Origin: Pseudoruegeria sp. HB172150
GTDB lineage: Bacteria; Pseudomonadota; Alphaproteobacteria; Rhodobacterales; Rhodobacteraceae
Length of the DNA: 64,000 nt
Assembly: GCF_013184805.1 (NCBI RefSeq)
Contig: NZ_JAATNG010000006.1
Location: forward strand, 62,001-126,000
Direction: 5' to 3'
Shown: one piece after another, positions 16,855-25,833 of the stretch
How positions within the stretch are numbered: position 1 is the first letter of the stretch
Layout of the letters: the number at the start of each line of letters is the position of its first letter
Program-made: the position numbers and the translations under genes
The notes under the pieces: model-generated
Told to the model about the DNA's origin: nothing
Seen by the model: the letters and a program-made list of their open reading frames with translations, nothing else
Database searches by the model: none

Positions 16855-17853
16855 ATGGACAAGACGATAGAAACCAAGGGCTTCGACGACATTCTCGAAA
16901 CCGCACTGGAATGGCATCGCGCCGGCAAGGGCGCCGTGCTGGCAACCGTCGTGCAGACCTGGGGCTCGGCCCCGCGCCCAGTCGGCGCCAATCTCGCCGT
17001 CTCGGGAGAGGGCGAACTCGCCGGTTCCGTCTCCGGCGGCTGCGTCGAAGGCGCGGTCGTCGCTGAAGCCTTCGAGGTTCTGGACACCGGCGAAAGCCGG
17101 CTTTTGACCTACGGCGTTTCCGATGACGAAGCCTTTGCCGTCGGTCTCGCCTGCGGCGGCACGATCCGCGTCAAGGTCCAGCCCATCGGCGATTACGAGG
17201 ATGGCCTGCCAGAGGATGTCCTCGCCGAAATCGTCACGGCCCGCGCCGAACGCCGCCCCATCGCCTATGTCGTCGACACCGAGACATGGAAACGCCGCAC
17301 CGCCGGGCCGGAGGAATTCCCCGACCGCTTCCGCGCCGACCGCTCCGGCTTCGACGAGGACGAAAAGACCTTCGTCGCCATCCACAACCCGCCGCTCCGC
17401 ATGGCTGTCATCGGCGCCGTCCACATCGCCCAGCCGCTCCTGCAGATGGCCCGGCTTGCCGGCTACGATCCCGTCCTGATCGACCCGCGCGAAGCCTTCG
17501 CCTCGGAAAGCCGCTTCCCGGAGGAAACCATCAACCACGACTGGCCTGACGAGGCGCTGGCGGATTACGGCCTCGACGCCCGCACCGCAGTAGTGACCCT
17601 GACTCATGACCCCAAGATCGACGACCCCGCGATCATGGCGGCGCTGAAATCCGACATCTTCTACCTCGGCTGCCTGGGCTCCACCCGCACCCACGCCAAG
17701 CGCGTCGCGCGTCTGCAGGAGGCGGGCTTCACCGAGGATCAGATTGCCCGGATCCACGCCCCGGTCGGCCTCGACATCGGCGCGAAATCCCCGGCGGAAA
17801 TCGCCATCTCCGTCATGGCCGAGATCACCCAGACGCTGCGGCAGAAACGATGA
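16855..17853 (+). CDS. XdhC/CoxF-family molybdenum hydroxylase maturation protein
   Basis: 332 residues with both family domains. The N-terminal XdhC_CoxI domain reads VLATVVQTWGSAPRPVGANLAV, SGGCVEGAVV and GLACGGTIRV, with the conserved Cys that binds molybdenum cofactor. The C-terminal Rossmann-like domain (from ~175) has AVIGAVHIAQPLLQMA and LGCLGSTRTHAKRVARL. XdhC-type proteins hold and sulfurate the cofactor for xanthine-dehydrogenase-like enzymes; the CoxF member serves CO dehydrogenase. AGGAGG precedes ATG 16855. It overlaps the molybdopterin-binding gene by four bases and probably works with the coxDE-like pair 3.6 kb upstream. Confidence 0.85.
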   Translation: MDKTIETKGFDDILETALEWHRAGKGAVLATVVQTWGSAPRPVGANLAVSGEGELAGSVSGGCVEGAVVAEAFEVLDTGESRLLTYGVSDDEAFAVGLACGGTIRVKVQPIGDYEDGLPEDVLAEIVTARAERRPIAYVVDTETWKRRTAGPEEFPDRFRADRSGFDEDEKTFVAIHNPPLRMAVIGAVHIAQPLLQMARLAGYDPVLIDPREAFASESRFPEETINHDWPDEALADYGLDARTAVVTLTHDPKIDDPAIMAALKSDIFYLGCLGSTRTHAKRVARLQEAGFTEDQIARIHAPVGLDIGAKSPAEIAISVMAEITQTLRQKR

Positions 17854-18839
17854 AATTCGGACCCGTTCCTGTTGGCGAGGCCGCGGGCGCGGTCCTCGCC
17901 CACTCCCTGGCGCTCGGCGGCAGGAAGCTGCGCAAGGGCAGGGTGCTCGAAGCCGACGACATCACCGCAATAAGAGACGAAGGTCTCGACGAGGTCATCG
18001 TCGCCCGCCTCGACACCGACGACCTCGGCGAAGACCCCGCCGCCACCCGCATCACCGCCGCGATGATCCCCGACCCGGAAGCCGCCCATCTTCGCGTGAC
18101 CAGGGCCAGCACCGGCCGCGTCAACGTCTACGCCACGACCTTCGGTGTCCTCGATATCGACGTCGACAAGATCGAGGCCGCGAACCGCATCGATCCGCTG
18201 GTCACCATCGCCACGCTCCCGCCCTTCGCCCGCTGCGGCGACCGCACCATGGTGGCGACCGTCAAGATCATCGCCTACGGCGTCGCCGAGAAATCGGTGG
18301 ATATGGCCGAAGTCCTCGTTGCCGACGCCATGCGCCTCTGCCCCGTGCAGCTGGCCACCGCCACGCTGATCCAGACCGATATCGGCGCCGGACCCGGCAA
18401 GGGCGAGGACGCCATCGCCGGCCGTCTCGACGCGCTGGGCATGGACCTGACCGGTACCGAAACGGTCCCGCACCGCACCGCGCCCCTCGCCGAAGCGGTG
18501 GCGCGCGCGAAAGGCGACCTCGTCCTGATCCTCACCGCCTCCGCCACCTCCGACCCGCATGACGTGGCACCCGAGGCGGTGCGGCAGGCAGGCGGCACAG
18601 TGACCCGCTTCGGCATGCCGGTGGATCCCGGCAACCTGCTGTTCATCGGCGAGCAGGGCGGCCGCCCGGTGATCGGCCTGCCGGGGTGCGCGCGTTCGCC
18701 GGCACTGAACGGCGCCGACTGGGTGCTGGAACGCGTGGCCTGCGGGCTCGAGGTCACCGACGCCGACATCGCCGCGATGGGGGTAGGGGGCCTGCTCAAG
18801 GAAAGCCCCGCACGGCCGCATCCGCGCGAAAAACGCTGA
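17850..18839 (+). CDS. Molybdopterin-binding protein (MoCF/MoeA-like domain)
   Basis: 329 residues. The N-terminus (PVGEAAGAVLAHSLALGGRKLRKGRVL) resembles the opening of MoeA and related proteins; the region from ~165 is a MoCF_biosynth-like molybdopterin-binding domain with LATATLIQTDIGAGPGKGEDAIAGRL and GDLVLILTASATSDPHDV. GRPVIGLPGCARSPALNGADW closes the domain. In cox and xdh loci such proteins (sometimes fused to a MobA-like domain, absent here) handle the cofactor or its cytidylation. Start overlaps the XdhC gene (ATGA), so they are translationally coupled. Confidence 0.75.
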   Translation: MKFGPVPVGEAAGAVLAHSLALGGRKLRKGRVLEADDITAIRDEGLDEVIVARLDTDDLGEDPAATRITAAMIPDPEAAHLRVTRASTGRVNVYATTFGVLDIDVDKIEAANRIDPLVTIATLPPFARCGDRTMVATVKIIAYGVAEKSVDMAEVLVADAMRLCPVQLATATLIQTDIGAGPGKGEDAIAGRLDALGMDLTGTETVPHRTAPLAEAVARAKGDLVLILTASATSDPHDVAPEAVRQAGGTVTRFGMPVDPGNLLFIGEQGGRPVIGLPGCARSPALNGADWVLERVACGLEVTDADIAAMGVGGLLKESPARPHPREKR

Positions 18840-18853
18840 CCAAGGCGCAACCT

Positions 18854-19390
18854 TCAGCTGGCAGCGAATTCCGAGCGCCGCTCACCGCTGCGCCATGCCG
18901 CCAGAATGCGCTCCACGTTCCGCTCCAGCCCATCCTCGGACTGCAGTTCAAGGTCATAGACCCGTCTGACATGGATCGTCTCGAAATCCTGCTTCGCACT
19001 GCCCGCGGGCCGGTCTCCGCGCTCCGCCTCGCGCGCGATCAGCATGTCCAGCGCACAATGCACCGCCACGAACAGCACATCGTGCGGCGCGAACAGCGCG
19101 CGCAGCGTGTCGATCCACCCCTCTGTATCGAGGATATGCTCAAGGATCAGGTTGTTCCCGGCATCCGCATATGCGCCCAGAGACGCATGGTACCCGTCAA
19201 AGAACGCGGGCCGCGCGTCACGCCACCGGAACTCGCCGCTCTTGAAGCGCTCCGTCGGAAGCACGCCAGCGTCCCTGAGATGGTCGATGGAAATATGCCA
19301 GAACGGCTGTTCGATCGTCGCCTGCAACGCCCGCGCGATGGTGGATTTGCCGCTGCTCGATGCGCCGTGAAGAAAGATGATGGACGCCAC
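18854..19390 (-). CDS. Chloramphenicol phosphotransferase-like P-loop kinase
   Basis: 178-residue nucleotide kinase-fold protein. FLHGASSSGKSTIARAL is the Walker A loop; ISIDHLRDAG, ILEHILDTEGW and VHCALDMLIAREAERGDRPAG fit the chloramphenicol phosphotransferase-like (CPT) family with its arginine-rich lid. CPT inactivates chloramphenicol in Streptomyces, but most homologues are uncharacterised small-molecule kinases, so a resistance function should not be assumed. It converges on the molybdopterin gene and ends 14 bases from it. Confidence 0.7.
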   Translation of the reverse strand: MASIIFLHGASSSGKSTIARALQATIEQPFWHISIDHLRDAGVLPTERFKSGEFRWRDARPAFFDGYHASLGAYADAGNNLILEHILDTEGWIDTLRALFAPHDVLFVAVHCALDMLIAREAERGDRPAGSAKQDFETIHVRRVYDLELQSEDGLERNVERILAAWRSGERRSEFAAS

Positions 19391-19426
19391 GCGGCTGGCT
19401 CCTGAGGGTCCGGAATCGTCCGCAGC

Positions 19427-19675
19427 TTACTGCCGCCGGAACCCGCCCGTCACCCATCGATACGCCGGGACGACATCCAGTGATGCGACGGCAACGCCCA
19501 GCGGAAGCATCCAGAAGCCCAGTATCGGCAGAAAGCCCACCATGCCACCGGCCATCAGCAACAGCCCGACGGGAAGCCGCGTGCCCGGCGGCAGCCGATG
19601 GCGCGCCCAGTTCTGGCCTGCGAGCGTCAGTTCCACCGCAGTGTCCCAGGTCTTTTTCAGCCATTTGAACGTCAT
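19427..19675 (-). CDS. Small membrane protein of unknown function
   Basis: 82 residues. A basic N-terminus (TFKWLKKTWDTAVELTLAG) precedes PPGTRLPVGLLLMAGGMVGFLP and LGFWMLPLGVAVASLDVVPAYRW, two likely membrane helices. I recall similar small proteins in alphaproteobacteria without known function. ATG 19675 overlaps the stop of the SgcJ-like gene, so it appears to be the last or near-last gene of the operon starting at 21488. Confidence 0.6.
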   Translation of the reverse strand: MTFKWLKKTWDTAVELTLAGQNWARHRLPPGTRLPVGLLLMAGGMVGFLPILGFWMLPLGVAVASLDVVPAYRWVTGGFRRQ

Positions 19676-20118
19676 CGGTAATCCTGTGGTTTCAGCCCGT
19701 CGCTGGTTGCTCGCAATGTCTCGGCGCCTGGCATGATATCGGTGTTCTGCGCCGTCACACAGTACCATTTAAGATCGGTACGCCGCATTACAAAGACGAG
19801 TATGGTATTCCTCCGCCCTGCGTCGCTTCCGTCAGGCGCTTTCTGTCCTGTCAGCACAAAGCGGCAATGAACCACTGCAACGTCATCACCCAGATAGCGC
19901 ACCTTCACCTTGCCAGGTGTCAGCGTCGTCTGCGCAAAAAACGATGTCAGCGCATAGTCATGCGCCCGCTCTATCGCGGCCCGGTCCTGCCACCAGATAC
20001 CCACGACATTCACGAAATCCGCGTCCTCCGCGAACAGCGCCGCCAGAGCCTCCGCATCCCGCGCCATCCAGGCGCGGGCAAAGGCATGCGGCATCTCTTC
20101 CGGCGAGGACAGGCTCAC
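19672..20118 (-). CDS. SgcJ/EcaC-type SnoaL-like (NTF2-fold) protein
   Basis: 148 residues, NTF2/SnoaL-like cone fold. MPHAFARAWMARDAEALAAL and EDADFVNVVGIWWQDRAAIERAH are typical of the SgcJ/EcaC group, followed by VRYLGDDVAVVHCRFVLTG and NTILVFVMRRTDLKWYCVTAQNT. The group includes polyketide cyclase and isomerase relatives; the substrate here is unknown. The GTG start at 20118 overlaps the oxidase stop (GTGA), indicating translational coupling. Reading further upstream only shadows the oxidase gene. Confidence 0.7.
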   Translation of the reverse strand: MSLSSPEEMPHAFARAWMARDAEALAALFAEDADFVNVVGIWWQDRAAIERAHDYALTSFFAQTTLTPGKVKVRYLGDDVAVVHCRFVLTGQKAPDGSDAGRRNTILVFVMRRTDLKWYCVTAQNTDIMPGAETLRATSDGLKPQDYR

Positions 20119-21488
20119 ATCTGACGCACCATCTTGCCGGGGTTCAGGATGTTCTGCGGATCGAGCACGCGCTTGATATCGCCCATCACGTCCCAGGCTG
20201 CGCCGTGCTCCGCTTCCATGTACTTCATCTTGCCGGTGCCGATACCATGCTCGCCCGTCACGGTTCCGCCCAGCCGCAAAGCTCGCTGCGACAGCCGATG
20301 TGACAAGTCCTCTGCCTCGGCCCGTTCCTTCGGGTCGTCCTCCATGAATAGCAGGATGCAGTGGAAATTCCCGTCGCCCACGTGTCCCACGATAGGGCCG
20401 GGTATCGACGCACCTGCAATATCCTCGCGCGTCTCCTCCACCGCCTCCGCCAGCCGGGAAATCGGCACGCAGATATCCGTCACGATCGCCCGCGCACCCG
20501 GGCGCGAGGCAAGACAGGCAAAATGCGCGTTGTGCCGCATCGTCCACAGCGCGGTACGGTCTTCGGGTTTCGTCGCCCACTGAAAATCGGACCCGCCGAA
20601 ATCGTCGGCGATCTCGCGGAACCGCTCCGCATCCTCCGCGACACCCCGCTCCGATCCGTGGAACTCCAGCATCAGATGCGGCACCTCCTGGAAAGACGAA
20701 CCCGCATAGGAGTTGAATGCCGCCGCCGTCGCCGGATCGACGAACTCGATCCGCGCCATCGGAATACCCATCTGGATCGTCGCAATCACTGCGTTCACCG
20801 CGTCTTCCATCGATGGAAAGGCGCAGACCGCCGACGACACCGCCTCCGGCTGTCCCTGCAGCTTCACCGTCATCTCGGTGATCAGCCCCAGCGTACCCTC
20901 CGAACCGACCATCAGCCCGGTCAGGTCATACCCGGCCGAGGATTTCCGTGCCCGCGTCCCGGTCCGGATGATCCGCCCGTCCGCCAGCACCACCTCCAGA
21001 GCCATCACGTTGTCGCGCATTGTGCCGTAGCGGACCGCGGTCGTTCCCGACGCACGGGTCATCGCCATCCCGCCCAGAGTGGCATTCGCACCCGGGTCCA
21101 CTGAAAAGAACAGTCCGGTGGCGCGCAGTTCCTTGTTGAGTTCCTCGCGCGTGATCCCGGGCTGCACCACGGCATCCATATCCTCTTGGTTCACCTGCAA
21201 CACACGGTTCATCCGCGTGAAGTCCACCGTCACGCCACCGGTCAGTGCAAGTGCGTGCCCCTCCAGCGATGTTCCGACACCCCAGGGAACCACTGGGCAG
21301 TCGTGCTTCGCGCAGATCTTCACGATCTCGCTGACTTCGTTCGAAGTCTCCGGATAGGCGACCGCCTCGGGCACCGTTAACGGGAAGTAACTCTCCGAGC
21401 GCCCGTGCAGGTCGAGATCGGACTTGGAACGGCTCAGCCGATTCCCTAGTAACGTTGACAACTCGTTCAATGCCGCGTTGTAAGCCAT
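20115..21488 (-). CDS. FAD-linked oxidase, D-lactate/glycolate dehydrogenase type
   Basis: 457-residue FAD-binding (PCMH-type) oxidase. VVPWGVGTSLEGHALALTGG and DPGANATLGGMAMTRASG are the FAD pyrophosphate-binding segments, with LMVGSEGTLGLITEMTVKL next. The C-terminal FAD-oxidase domain ends TVTGEHGIGTGKMKYME and LDPQNILNPGKM, the signature of D-lactate dehydrogenase (cytochrome), GlcD and related 2-hydroxyacid enzymes. Substrate is probably a D-2-hydroxyacid such as D-lactate; GlcE/GlcF partners are absent, favouring a single-subunit lactate-type enzyme. ATG 21488 starts MAYNAALNELSTLLG. Divergent from the chloride channel gene. Confidence 0.82.
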   Translation of the reverse strand: MAYNAALNELSTLLGNRLSRSKSDLDLHGRSESYFPLTVPEAVAYPETSNEVSEIVKICAKHDCPVVPWGVGTSLEGHALALTGGVTVDFTRMNRVLQVNQEDMDAVVQPGITREELNKELRATGLFFSVDPGANATLGGMAMTRASGTTAVRYGTMRDNVMALEVVLADGRIIRTGTRARKSSAGYDLTGLMVGSEGTLGLITEMTVKLQGQPEAVSSAVCAFPSMEDAVNAVIATIQMGIPMARIEFVDPATAAAFNSYAGSSFQEVPHLMLEFHGSERGVAEDAERFREIADDFGGSDFQWATKPEDRTALWTMRHNAHFACLASRPGARAIVTDICVPISRLAEAVEETREDIAGASIPGPIVGHVGDGNFHCILLFMEDDPKERAEAEDLSHRLSQRALRLGGTVTGEHGIGTGKMKYMEAEHGAAWDVMGDIKRVLDPQNILNPGKMVRQM

Positions 21489-21546
21489 TGGCTTCGCCCC
21501 CCAAGGTTCCACTAGAACGCGGCGCAGACTAGAGGATGACAGTTCG

Positions 21547-23280
21547 TTGCGTAACCGCCCGAAACTCGTAGACAAGTCAGCGGGACACGATGCGGATGAA
21601 AGCGCAAGATCGTTTCTGGCACGCAGTTTGTCCAGAGGCAGCGCCTCTTTGTGCAACGGTTGGCAACTGCTGCTGACAAAGGGGCCTGGTCAGGTCCAGT
21701 TCTGGTTCATCGCCCTGTTGATTGGCGCTGCGGCGGGGATCGCGGCGGCGGGATTCCGGATCGCGATCTTTTGGCTTCAGGGGCTGCTATACGGCGTCGA
21801 CGACATCCTGCACCTGCATACCTTCGCGCGCAGCCTCGCCTGGTACTGGATCCTCCTGATTCCGGTGGCGGGGGGATTGCTGGTTGGATTTATCCTTAGC
21901 CGGTTCACCCGCGACCATCGCGTCCGCTCCGTCGCCGACGTGATCGAGGGTGCCGCCCTGAACGATGGCCGCGTCGAGGTCCGCGAAGGGCTCGCATCGG
22001 CGGTGGCTTCCTGGATCACGCTCTCTTCGGGCGGATCGTCGGGTCGCGAAGGCCCGGTTGTTCACCTCGCGGGTGTGATTTCCACCTGGGTGTCCGACCG
22101 GATCAAGGCCGACGCCGTCACCGGGCGCGACCTTCTCGGTTGCGCGGTGGCGGCGGCGGTGTCGGCAAGCTTCAACGCCCCGATTGCCGGTGCGCTTTTC
22201 GCGATGGAGGTCGTGCTGCGCCATTTCGCGGTGAACGCATTCGCGCCAATCGTGATCGCCTCGGTCGCTGGCACCGTTGTCAGCCGCCTGACCTTCGGCG
22301 ATGTCACCGAGTTCACTCTGACAGACTCCAGCGCCTTGGAATTCTACGTCGAGCTTCCGGCATACCTGATCCTCGGCCTTGTCGCCGGGCTGGTCGCGGT
22401 CGCGCTGATGCGGTCGGTTTTTGTCGCTGACGAATTTGGTTCCTGGCTGCAGCGCCGTGTCGGGCTTCCGGCGGTGCTGCGCCCCGCGGCAGCCGGCCTT
22501 CTGCTTGGCGGTATCGCGATCTTCTACCCCCATATCATCGGTGTCGGCTACGAAACGACCGCCGCCGCGCTGACCGGCAAACTGCTTCTGCACGAGGCCA
22601 TCATCTTCGCCGTGATCAAGGTCGCCGCGCTTGCAATCACCCTGGGGGGTAGAATGGGCGGCGGCGTGTTTTCGCCTTCGCTGATGGTCGGCGCGTTGAC
22701 GGGCCTGTCTTTTGGCATGATCGCCACCGCGGTCTTCCCGGACGTGTCCGGGTCCGAGACGCTCTATGCACTGGCCGGCATGGGCGCGGTCGCGGCAGCC
22801 GTTCTCGGCGCGCCCATATCCACGACACTGATCGTATTCGAACTGACCGGCGACTGGCAGACCGGCCTTGCCGTGATGGTGGCCGTTTCGATGTCGACGG
22901 CCCTCGCCAGCCAGCTCGTCGCGCGGTCATTCTTCCTGACGACGCTTGCCAGGCGCAATATCCACCTCGCCGCGGGGCCGCAGACCTATCTTCTGTCCAC
23001 GGTGCGTGTCGCCCGCCTGACCCGCGACCTGACAGAGAAGGGGCCGGCAACCGAGCAGGCCTGCTGGCAGCTGATAGAGCAGGGCATCTATGTCGACGGG
23101 GCTGCCACGCTCGCCAGCGCGATGCCGATCTTCGACAAGGGCGGCGCCAGTTTCCTGCCGGTCGTCACGCTCTGGAGCGATGGCCGCCCGCCCGAGCTGC
23201 TGGGCGCGCTCCATCACGTCGACGCGCTCAAAGCCTACAACAAGGCACTTGCCGCGACTGCGGCAGAGGAACACCGGTAA
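21547..23280 (+). CDS. ClC-family chloride channel or antiporter
   Basis: 577 residues, about ten membrane helices. SGGSSGREGPVVHLAG holds the GREGP selectivity motif with the gating Glu; GGRMGGGVFSPSLMVGA matches the GxFxP motif; AGMGAVAAAVLGAPISTTLIVFELTG is the conserved helix before the C-terminus. A C-terminal region (~480-570) looks like a reduced CBS-type domain. I see no in-frame ATG before the first membrane helix, so TTG 21547 is the best available start; a further-upstream start is possible. Whether it is a channel or H+/Cl- exchanger is not decided by what I can read. Divergent from the FAD oxidase, 58 bases apart. Confidence 0.82.
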   Translation: MRNRPKLVDKSAGHDADESARSFLARSLSRGSASLCNGWQLLLTKGPGQVQFWFIALLIGAAAGIAAAGFRIAIFWLQGLLYGVDDILHLHTFARSLAWYWILLIPVAGGLLVGFILSRFTRDHRVRSVADVIEGAALNDGRVEVREGLASAVASWITLSSGGSSGREGPVVHLAGVISTWVSDRIKADAVTGRDLLGCAVAAAVSASFNAPIAGALFAMEVVLRHFAVNAFAPIVIASVAGTVVSRLTFGDVTEFTLTDSSALEFYVELPAYLILGLVAGLVAVALMRSVFVADEFGSWLQRRVGLPAVLRPAAAGLLLGGIAIFYPHIIGVGYETTAAALTGKLLLHEAIIFAVIKVAALAITLGGRMGGGVFSPSLMVGALTGLSFGMIATAVFPDVSGSETLYALAGMGAVAAAVLGAPISTTLIVFELTGDWQTGLAVMVAVSMSTALASQLVARSFFLTTLARRNIHLAAGPQTYLLSTVRVARLTRDLTEKGPATEQACWQLIEQGIYVDGAATLASAMPIFDKGGASFLPVVTLWSDGRPPELLGALHHVDALKAYNKALAATAAEEHR

Positions 23281-23384
23281 CGGGACATCTGCAGGATTTC
23301 CGGCCGAGACTGCCGTAGCAGCGTCGTTTCACCGTGCCGCGGCCGCCACGATCCTGAAGCAGCGGGCCTTCCGCCCGGATCAGA

Positions 23385-23726
23385 TCAAAGCTGCTCCACC
23401 GCTACCCGGTCGGTGTAAAAGGCCAGATGCCCCGTGATCGCCTCCATCCCGGCAATCGGGCTCTCGTAAGACCAGGCCGCATTCAGGATCGGGCCGCTCT
23501 TGGCCTGTATCGTGTAATAGCTGGCATCGCCCTTGTGCGGACAATGAGAGGTTTTCTCCGACGCCTCGAGAAACGCCATCGCGATGTCTTCGCGCGGGAA
23601 ATAGATCACCGGCTCATAGCCGTCTTCCAGCAGTTCTACGGCATTCTGGGTCTCTCCCAGCACGGCGCCACCGGCGCGGACAACCCAGGTTCCCGCGGCC
23701 TTGCGCGTCTCGATATGGCTGCTCAT
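23385..23726 (-). CDS. DUF427 domain protein
   Basis: 113 residues covering a complete DUF427 domain: ETRKAAGTWVVRAGGAVLGET, EPVIYFPREDIAMAFLE, SHCPHKGDASYYTI and AWSYESPIAGMEAITGHLAFY. The CPHKG(D/E)A and YP segments are the family hallmarks. Function is unknown; the fold is a small beta-tent-like protein found widely in actinobacteria and proteobacteria. ATG 23726 is preceded by AGGGGA at good spacing; an ATG at 23747 lies upstream. Confidence 0.8.
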   Translation of the reverse strand: MSSHIETRKAAGTWVVRAGGAVLGETQNAVELLEDGYEPVIYFPREDIAMAFLEASEKTSHCPHKGDASYYTIQAKSGPILNAAWSYESPIAGMEAITGHLAFYTDRVAVEQL

Positions 23727-23790
23727 GTCCCGCGATCCCCTATCCATAGTGTCCGGCGGCTTTTACCACCCTTCGGATGACATTCCCATG

Positions 23791-25587
23791 TCAAATCATC
23801 CGGGTCGCATGGGCCAGCCAGGCGCGGGCGCTGTCGGACAGCCGCGCGCCCACTTTCTCCGACACCTCGGCATGATAGGCGTTCAGCCAGTCGCGCTCGT
23901 CCTGGGTCAGCATGTCCGACGCGACCAGCGCCAGGTCGATGGGCACCCAGGTGATCGTCTCGAAGTCCAGCATCTTCCGCTTCGCATCGCCCCCCGGCAG
24001 GTCACCGGCGTCCTTGACCACCACGAGGTTCTCGATCCGGATGCCGAATTCACCCTCGCGGTAATACCCGGGTTCGTTCGACAGGATCATGCCCGGCTTC
24101 AGCTCCACCTCGCCGGTCCGCGCCAGCCGCTGCGGCCCCTCATGCACCGACAGGTACAGCCCGACACCATGCCCCGTGCCGTGGTCGTAATCCCGACCCG
24201 CCTGCCAAAGCGCAATCCGCGCCAGCACGTCGAGGTCGCGGCCCGCACGCCCCTCCGGCCAGCGCGCCCGCGAAATGGCGATCATGCCCTTCAGAACCTG
24301 AGTGAAGCAGGTCTTCTGCTCGTCGGTCGGCGCACCCACCGCGATCGTCCGCGTGATATCCGTCGTCCCGTCCACGTACTGCCCGCCGCTGTCCACCAGC
24401 AGCAGCTCGCCCGGATTGACCGCGCGGTTGGTCTCTTCGGTCACCCGGTAATGCACGATGGCCCCGTTCGGCCCCGCGCCGGATATGGTCTCGAAAGAGA
24501 TGTCCTGCAGCGCGTTCGTCGCCCGCCGGAACCCTTCAAGCGCCGTCACCACGTCGATTTCCGTCAGCCCGCCCTTCGGGGCTTCCTCGGCCAGCCATGC
24601 AAGGAACTCGCACATGGCGCCGGCGTCGCGCAGATGCGCGGTCTTCGTCGCCGCAATCTCGGTCTCGTTCTTGCAGGCCTTCGGCAGGATGCAGGGATCG
24701 TCTGCATAGGCGATCTGCACCCCCGCCGCCTGCAGCGCCCGCGTCACCGCCAGCGGCGCGCTGGCCCTGTCGACGCGCACCGGACCCTCCAGTGCGGCCA
24801 GCGCCGGCGCGAAATCGTCCCAGTGCTTCAATGCGATGGCCGGATCGGGGCCGAGCCCGGCGAACTTCTCAGGGTCAGAGAACAGCTCGACCGTGCCGTC
24901 GGACTTCAGGATCGCGAAGGCCTGCGTCACCGGCACGCAGGGCAGGTCGGCCCCGCGGACGTTCAAGAGCCAGCAGATCGAATCCGGCAGCGTCAGCACC
25001 GCGGTCTTCTGCCCCTCCGCCGTCAGGATGGCCGCGATGCGCCCGCGCTTGGACTCGTCGCCTTCGCCAGCGAATTCCTTCGGAAAGGCGGTCACCGGCT
25101 CGGCGGGCCGGGCAGGGCGGTCCGCCCAGATCCGGTCGACGAGGTTTTCCACCTCCACCAGCTCGATCCCGGTACCCTTCAGCCGTTTCTGCAGCTTCTC
25201 GATCTCGCCCAGTGTGTGCAGCCACGGATCGAACCCGACCTTGCCGCCATCTGGCAGAGCGTCCTTCAGCCAGTCGCCCAGCTGCACCTCGGGCCAGTCC
25301 ACCGGTGTGAACTCATCCGCCACCTGCACCTTGACCTGCACCCGGTAACGTCCGTCCACGAACACGCCCGCCCGGTCCCGCAAAGCAGCGCAGAACCCGG
25401 CCGACCCGGTAAACCCGGTCAGCCACTCAAGGCGCGCGTCACAGTCGGCAACATACTCGCCCTGATGCGCATCCGCCCGCGGCACGAGGAACCCGTCGAG
25501 GCCCTCCTTCTCCAGTTCCGTCCGCAAAGCAGCAAGCCGCGGCGGCCCCTGATCGGGCGAGGAGGACGAGTCGAATGTCTGGAACAT
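23791..25587 (-). CDS. pepP: Xaa-Pro aminopeptidase (aminopeptidase P, long form)
   Basis: 598-residue M24 metallopeptidase releasing N-terminal residues before proline. It has the three-domain long architecture (two creatinase-like N-domains and a pita-bread catalytic domain). Metal ligands are visible: LLVDSGGQYVDGTTDITRT (two Asp), DHGTGHGVGLYLSVHEGPQ (His), SNEPGYYREGEFGIRIENL (two Glu). ATG 25587 starts FQTFDSSSSPDQGPPRLAALR. The gene is probably monocistronic; cobT lies about 250 bases upstream of it on the same strand. Gene symbol is by family only. Confidence 0.88.
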   Translation of the reverse strand: MFQTFDSSSSPDQGPPRLAALRTELEKEGLDGFLVPRADAHQGEYVADCDARLEWLTGFTGSAGFCAALRDRAGVFVDGRYRVQVKVQVADEFTPVDWPEVQLGDWLKDALPDGGKVGFDPWLHTLGEIEKLQKRLKGTGIELVEVENLVDRIWADRPARPAEPVTAFPKEFAGEGDESKRGRIAAILTAEGQKTAVLTLPDSICWLLNVRGADLPCVPVTQAFAILKSDGTVELFSDPEKFAGLGPDPAIALKHWDDFAPALAALEGPVRVDRASAPLAVTRALQAAGVQIAYADDPCILPKACKNETEIAATKTAHLRDAGAMCEFLAWLAEEAPKGGLTEIDVVTALEGFRRATNALQDISFETISGAGPNGAIVHYRVTEETNRAVNPGELLLVDSGGQYVDGTTDITRTIAVGAPTDEQKTCFTQVLKGMIAISRARWPEGRAGRDLDVLARIALWQAGRDYDHGTGHGVGLYLSVHEGPQRLARTGEVELKPGMILSNEPGYYREGEFGIRIENLVVVKDAGDLPGGDAKRKMLDFETITWVPIDLALVASDMLTQDERDWLNAYHAEVSEKVGARLSDSARAWLAHATRMI

Positions 25588-25833
25588 GTTCGGGGCCTTT
25601 CTGCTTCGCCGCGAGACTGCCCCGCCGCCGCGCGATATGCCAGAGGGCACCGCCGTCTAAATGCGCCGCTGACGCTGCAAGACTCATCTCTCCGTCGCCG
25701 CCTTCGGCTCTGGCGGAGTCCGCGGGCGAAGGTGCGATGCGACTGCTGGCCGTTGCGCCTTTGGTCCGGGATACTGCTTTTCTGCGGGGAAGCCCGCCGG
25801 GGGCGGGCCGCCAGATCAATGAGCGGCGGGCAA

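Noticed and set aside
18854-19390. Chloramphenicol resistance gene
   Set aside because: Family resemblance only; most CPT-like kinases have unknown substrates, so resistance is not claimed.
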